A DNA stretch of 8,798 nucleotides. Origin: a bacterium (GTDB lineage Bacteria > UBP14 > UBA6098 > B30-G16). The stretch lies in NCBI GenBank assembly GCA_027007865.1, contig JALTEE010000178.1, forward strand, positions 1-8,798. The letters are read 5' to 3'. Below the pieces are notes generated by a model that saw only the letters and a list, made by a program, of their open reading frames with translations, searched no databases and was not told the DNA's origin. The position numbers and the translations under genes are program-made. Of this stretch, positions 5,586-8,798 are shown one piece after another; position 1 is the stretch's first letter, and every line of letters begins with the position of its first letter.

Positions 5586-6272
5586 CTAAAATACAGTTTT
5601 CACACCACCATCATCAAAACTTTCATCATCGAGCAACGGGACAAAACGAACCGGTATAGAAGACCTTTTGTCGAAACCCAACTCGGTTCTCGTTATCACC
5701 CACAATTTTTGATAATATTCCCCAACTGGGATTACCAGTCTTGCATTCGATTTCAATTGTTGTAATAATGGCTCTGGAATATTTTTTGCGGCAGCGGTTA
5801 CTATTATCCCATCATAGGGCGCATATTCTTCGATTCCATTGTATCCGTTTCCAATTACAGAAATGATATTTTTGTATCCCAGTTTATTCCAAATTTTTTG
5901 AGCGCTTTCTGCCAATTCGCGCACTCGTTCTATGGTATATACAGTTTCAACAATCTTTGCAAGCACAGCGGATTGATAGCCTGAACCTGTTCCAACTTCG
6001 AGTATCGTATCGCTGCTTTTTAGATTTAGCAATTCCGTCATCAATGCAACTATATACGGCTGGCTTATTGTCTGTCCATATCCAATCGGCAACGGCGTAT
6101 CGTCATAACTCGAATTTCGCAATTCCTGTGGAACGAATAAATGTCTTGGAACTTCTAACATCGCATCGAGCACGCGTCTACTTTTTATCCTTCGTGCTTC
6201 GATTTGTCCGCTCACCATAGATTTTCTTAAATGAGCATAAGCTTCTTCGGATATTCCGCTGCTAAATTTCAT
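5586..6272 (-). CDS. pcm: Protein-L-isoaspartate O-methyltransferase
   Basis: Pcm methylates isoaspartyl residues in aged proteins using S-adenosylmethionine, starting their repair. The 228-residue length is normal. Diagnostic motifs in order are VPRHLFVP (41-48), YDDTPLPIGYGQTISQP (56-72), the SAM-binding motif LEVGTGSGYQ (91-100), YTIER (112-116), and YDGIIVTAA then NIPEPL (153-169). One oddity is GNG at 141-143, where most relatives have GDG with the Asp near the bound cofactor. The start codon overlaps the end of the DUF1844 gene by 11 bases and has its AAAGGAG site inside that gene, so the two are translationally coupled. No signal peptide is seen; the protein is cytosolic. Confidence 0.96.
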   Translation of the reverse strand: MKFSSGISEEAYAHLRKSMVSGQIEARRIKSRRVLDAMLEVPRHLFVPQELRNSSYDDTPLPIGYGQTISQPYIVALMTELLNLKSSDTILEVGTGSGYQSAVLAKIVETVYTIERVRELAESAQKIWNKLGYKNIISVIGNGYNGIEEYAPYDGIIVTAAAKNIPEPLLQQLKSNARLVIPVGEYYQKLWVITRTELGFDKRSSIPVRFVPLLDDESFDDGGVKTVF

Positions 6273-6561
6273 CCGCTCCTTTTGTGGAAACTTCTACATA
6301 AGCCACTTGTAATTCTGAAATCAAGTTATTTAGCATTTCACTTTCTGGCTCGGATAAATTTCCAGCGGTTTTTTCACGCATTAGGTCGAGCATATCGATT
6401 GTTTCACGCGCGAGTTCCATATTAACTTTTCTTTCGTTTGTCAGCGGATTTGTAAGTTGTCCAAGATGCTGCAATGCGCCTGCACGAAGCATTAAAAGCA
6501 ACTTTATAAACAATTCGCGGCGATACTGCCGATTCTCTACTTCTGTTCTCTCGACATCCAT
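6262..6561 (-). CDS. DUF1844 family protein
   Basis: This 99-residue protein shows the DUF1844 pattern: an alpha-helical domain with AGALQHLGQLTNPLT (27-41), then NMELARETIDMLDLMREKT (47-65), GNLS and a final helix ISELQVAYVEV (81-91). The family is small, of unknown function and mostly bacterial; I infer a soluble cytosolic protein because there is no signal or strongly hydrophobic segment. A GGGAG ribosome binding site lies seven bases before the ATG. It follows mltD after 80 bases and overlaps pcm, so it belongs to the same transcription unit and may be tied functionally to pcm or to envelope upkeep. The role is not known. Confidence 0.88.
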   Translation of the reverse strand: MDVERTEVENRQYRRELFIKLLLMLRAGALQHLGQLTNPLTNERKVNMELARETIDMLDLMREKTAGNLSEPESEMLNNLISELQVAYVEVSTKGADEI

Positions 6562-6596
6562 AATATCACTCCCGATTTTTAAAACAACTTTACCAA

Positions 6597-6625
6597 CATC
6601 TATTAAGACAAAATATTGCTGTCAA
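6597..6625 (-). promoter_or_regulatory. Possible internal promoter before the DUF1844-pcm genes
   Basis: In the 80-base gap after mltD, a perfect TTGACA (6625-6620, minus strand) is followed after 17 bases by TAGATG (6602-6597), a poor -10 match. It would allow the DUF1844, pcm and small-protein genes to be expressed apart from mltD. The evidence is one good hexamer only. Confidence 0.25.
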
Positions 6626-6641
6626 ATTGGCAATCACTAAT

Positions 6642-8786
6642 TTATGACCCGTCTATTCGCACAACGAGTTTTTGCCCCGGCATCAAAATAGATTTGCTCG
6701 ATAGTTCGTTCCATCGCTTCAAATCGGATGTCGATATACCATATTTGTTCGCAATCGACCACAAACTTTCGCCTTTTTTCACGATGTGAGTTTTTTTCTT
6801 GACAGCTTTTTTCCGTTTAGATGCGTATGTTGCCTGCGCGGCTCCGTTTTTAATCACGAGTTTTTGACCGATTGAAATTCGCTCCGAATTCAATTTGTTC
6901 CATCTTTTTATATTCGATACTGTTACACCGTATTTTTGCGCGATAGACCAAAGACTTTCACCATTACGAACTGTGTGTCTGATTGTTTTCTTTTTCGATG
7001 AACTATTGCTCGACGAAGCATATCGGCTCGACGGAATGTGCATTTTTAATTTCTGTCCAACTCGTATCACGGATTTCTTCGATAATTTGTTCCATTTCAT
7101 CAAACTCGACAGCGATACACCATTTTTTAGGGCGATGCCGGAAAGCGTCTCGCCTTTTTTAACAGTGTGATACACAGTCCGAGTTCCGCCTGGAACTTTT
7201 AGAACTTGTCCTGGAACAATCACACTTTTCGATGTTAGTCCGTTCGATGAAAGAAGTTCGTCTTTTGAAACACCGAGTTTCTTCGCAATTTTATATATCG
7301 AATCGCCTTTTTTAACAGTGTATTTTGCAGGGATTGCACCGCTCGATGATTTCGAGCGAGACGAGGATGCGATTTTATCCGCTGTCGCTCTATCGACAGG
7401 AATGAGTAAATTTTGTCCCGGCATCAGTCGATTGCTCTTTTTGATACTATTCGCATCGAGCAATGCTTGAACGGAAGTTCCATATCGCCGCGCAATCGTC
7501 CAAAGGCTTTCGCCTTTTTTCACTTTGTGTCTGTGCCACGCCATTTTTTCCGCCTCGGGAATCTTTGAATAATTTTCCACAAAGAATGCTCCTCTGCCCT
7601 TCGGGACTTTTAGCGGATATCTGTCGATTTTAGGCGGTGTGCAACTGCGAACAAGTTCCGGGTTAAGCATCTTTATCGTGTCATAACTCGTATTAGCGCA
7701 CTTTGCAGCGAGTTTTAAATCGACGACTTCATCTATCCAAACTACATCACTTTCGAGTGGTTTCTCCTGCTCAGGAACATCGAAACCGTATCTCTGTGGT
7801 GCTTTTGCAATAAGCAACGCTGCTATGAAAAGCGGGACATAGTTCTCCGTCTGCGTTGGCAAATCTAATTCCCAGTATGAATTTTTACCTTGCCTTTTCA
7901 TAGAGCGGGCAATTCTTCCTTCTCCGCAGTTATATGCAGCGAGCGCGAGATGCCAGTCTCCGAACATATTATGCAATCTTTTAAGATATTTTGCCGCGGC
8001 TCGTGTCGATTTTTCGGGGTCGCGTCGTTCGTCGAGCCACCAGTTTACGCGAAGTCCGAAATGTTTTGCTGTCCCACGGATAAATTGCCATATTCCGACA
8101 GCGTGCGCCCAAGAATACGCACTGGTATTGAAACCGCTTTCGATGAGCGGCAGATATGCGAGGTCCTGCGGAATACCTTCTTCGGCGAATATTTTTCGTA
8201 TCATCGGCAGATATCTATGTGAGCGAGCAAGCCAGCGTGTGAGAGGCTTTTTGGCTTCCGTTTGGAAAAAAACTATTTTCTCTTTAACCCTATCGTTCCA
8301 CACAATCGGGAAATCGTGAGGAACTTCTGCCGCTGTTTGTGGGAGTTCTTGCATCAATTGTTTGAGACGCTGCTGCGTTAAATCACTGAATGGCTTATCA
8401 GACAAGGCAAGCGATAGAACCACAGGCGAACTTTCGACTGTGAGAGTTTCCGATTGAGATAGTGTGAAACGGTAGTCGTAGGCAATTTCCCGCAGCAGAA
8501 CATCTACCTGTTCAGCAATTGCATCGTCGTTTTCCAGGTCGAGTTGAGAAATAATTTTAAGCGCACTGTCGAATGTTTTACTCGCATCGCTCCACTGCCC
8601 GCGCATATTGTAGATTACACCGTCTCCATACAGCCTTTGCGCTTCCGCCAGCAGTTCTTCGGCACGCTTCGATGGCTTCTCGCCCTCGGTAGGTCTGACG
8701 AGCGGAACACACCCATTCATAATAAGCAGAACGAGCATAATACCAAAAATCCACAATGTTAGCCGTTTTAACATATTGCAACCCAT
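6642..8786 (-). CDS. mltD: MltD-like membrane-bound lytic murein transglycosylase with five LysM domains
   Basis: The enzyme cleaves peptidoglycan glycan strands between MurNAc and GlcNAc. The 714-residue protein begins with a basic, hydrophobic leader ending at a possible lipobox (LLIMNGC, C26; the residues before Cys are atypical). A helical, TPR-like segment spans about 36-110. The SLT domain spans about 185-335, with catalytic E216 in LPLIESGFN, then [10 protein letters not shown] and [12 protein letters not shown] linker domain follows, then five LysM glycan-binding domains at about 420-464, 488-532, 538-583, 603-646 and 666-710, joined by Ser/Lys-rich linkers. E. coli MltD is about 450 residues with two LysM, so this one is expanded. 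An ATG at 8774 (MLKRLTLW) would give a shorter, equally good leader; neither start has a visible ribosome binding site before the window edge. It probably acts in the periplasm, anchored to the outer membrane. Confidence 0.95.
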   Translation of the reverse strand: MGCNMLKRLTLWIFGIMLVLLIMNGCVPLVRPTEGEKPSKRAEELLAEAQRLYGDGVIYNMRGQWSDASKTFDSALKIISQLDLENDDAIAEQVDVLLREIAYDYRFTLSQSETLTVESSPVVLSLALSDKPFSDLTQQRLKQLMQELPQTAAEVPHDFPIVWNDRVKEKIVFFQTEAKKPLTRWLARSHRYLPMIRKIFAEEGIPQDLAYLPLIESGFNTSAYSWAHAVGIWQFIRGTAKHFGLRVNWWLDERRDPEKSTRAAAKYLKRLHNMFGDWHLALAAYNCGEGRIARSMKRQGKNSYWELDLPTQTENYVPLFIAALLIAKAPQRYGFDVPEQEKPLESDVVWIDEVVDLKLAAKCANTSYDTIKMLNPELVRSCTPPKIDRYPLKVPKGRGAFFVENYSKIPEAEKMAWHRHKVKKGESLWTIARRYGTSVQALLDANSIKKSNRLMPGQNLLIPVDRATADKIASSSRSKSSSGAIPAKYTVKKGDSIYKIAKKLGVSKDELLSSNGLTSKSVIVPGQVLKVPGGTRTVYHTVKKGETLSGIALKNGVSLSSLMKWNKLSKKSVIRVGQKLKMHIPSSRYASSSNSSSKKKTIRHTVRNGESLWSIAQKYGVTVSNIKRWNKLNSERISIGQKLVIKNGAAQATYASKRKKAVKKKTHIVKKGESLWSIANKYGISTSDLKRWNELSSKSILMPGQKLVVRIDGS

Positions 8787-8798
8787 TAAGATATAACT

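Noticed and set aside
7890..8319. Plus-strand frames of 63-110 codons opposite mltD
   Set aside because: They are antisense to the SLT domain coding region, which is fully explained by mltD; no supporting signals.

Overview
The window looks like chromosomal DNA from a Gram-negative (diderm) bacterium, probably an uncultured lineage of the Fibrobacterota-Chlorobi-Bacteroidota (FCB) type. Two things point there. A secreted phosphoesterase ends in a PNPFN-type type IX secretion (T9SS) C-terminal sorting domain, and there is a membrane-bound murein transglycosylase of the MltD kind. Base composition is moderate, and no rRNA, tRNA, transposase, phage gene or CRISPR array was seen. The phylum cannot be fixed from this sequence alone.

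Left part (1-2475). A minus-strand gene, cut by the left edge, encodes a fused homocysteine S-methyltransferase / methylenetetrahydrofolate reductase (YitJ type), a one-carbon and methionine enzyme. It is divergent, across 114 bases, from a plus-strand PfkB-family sugar-phosphate kinase whose substrate arginines resemble those of Pfk-2 (6-phosphofructokinase).

Middle part (2476-4211). The 284-base gap after the kinase and the 3' end of the next gene (minus strand, a secreted purple-acid-phosphatase-like metallophosphoesterase) form a repeat cluster. It holds three perfect 28-bp palindromes, all centred on CATG, one imperfect relative, and a compound hairpin element. Two of these elements are read in frame inside the T9SS sorting domain. 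The gap also holds two short relics that read like pieces of other T9SS sorting domains (IYDLR and TTRVVYLK-stop). This is the most unusual part of the window.

Right part (4250-8798). A plus-strand yraN (UPF0102 nuclease-fold protein) is convergent with a long minus-strand cluster: mltD-like transglycosylase with five LysM domains, a DUF1844 protein, pcm (protein-L-isoaspartate methyltransferase), then three small membrane proteins. It ends at a clear intrinsic terminator beside the yraN stop codon. The three small proteins are tandem paralogs: two hydrophobic helices, a basic patch and a cytosolic-looking leucine zipper. Two of them carry an Asn at the same core zipper position. They have near-identical strong ribosome binding sites and no known function that I recognise. 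The cluster suggests an envelope maintenance and protein repair role, but that is inference.
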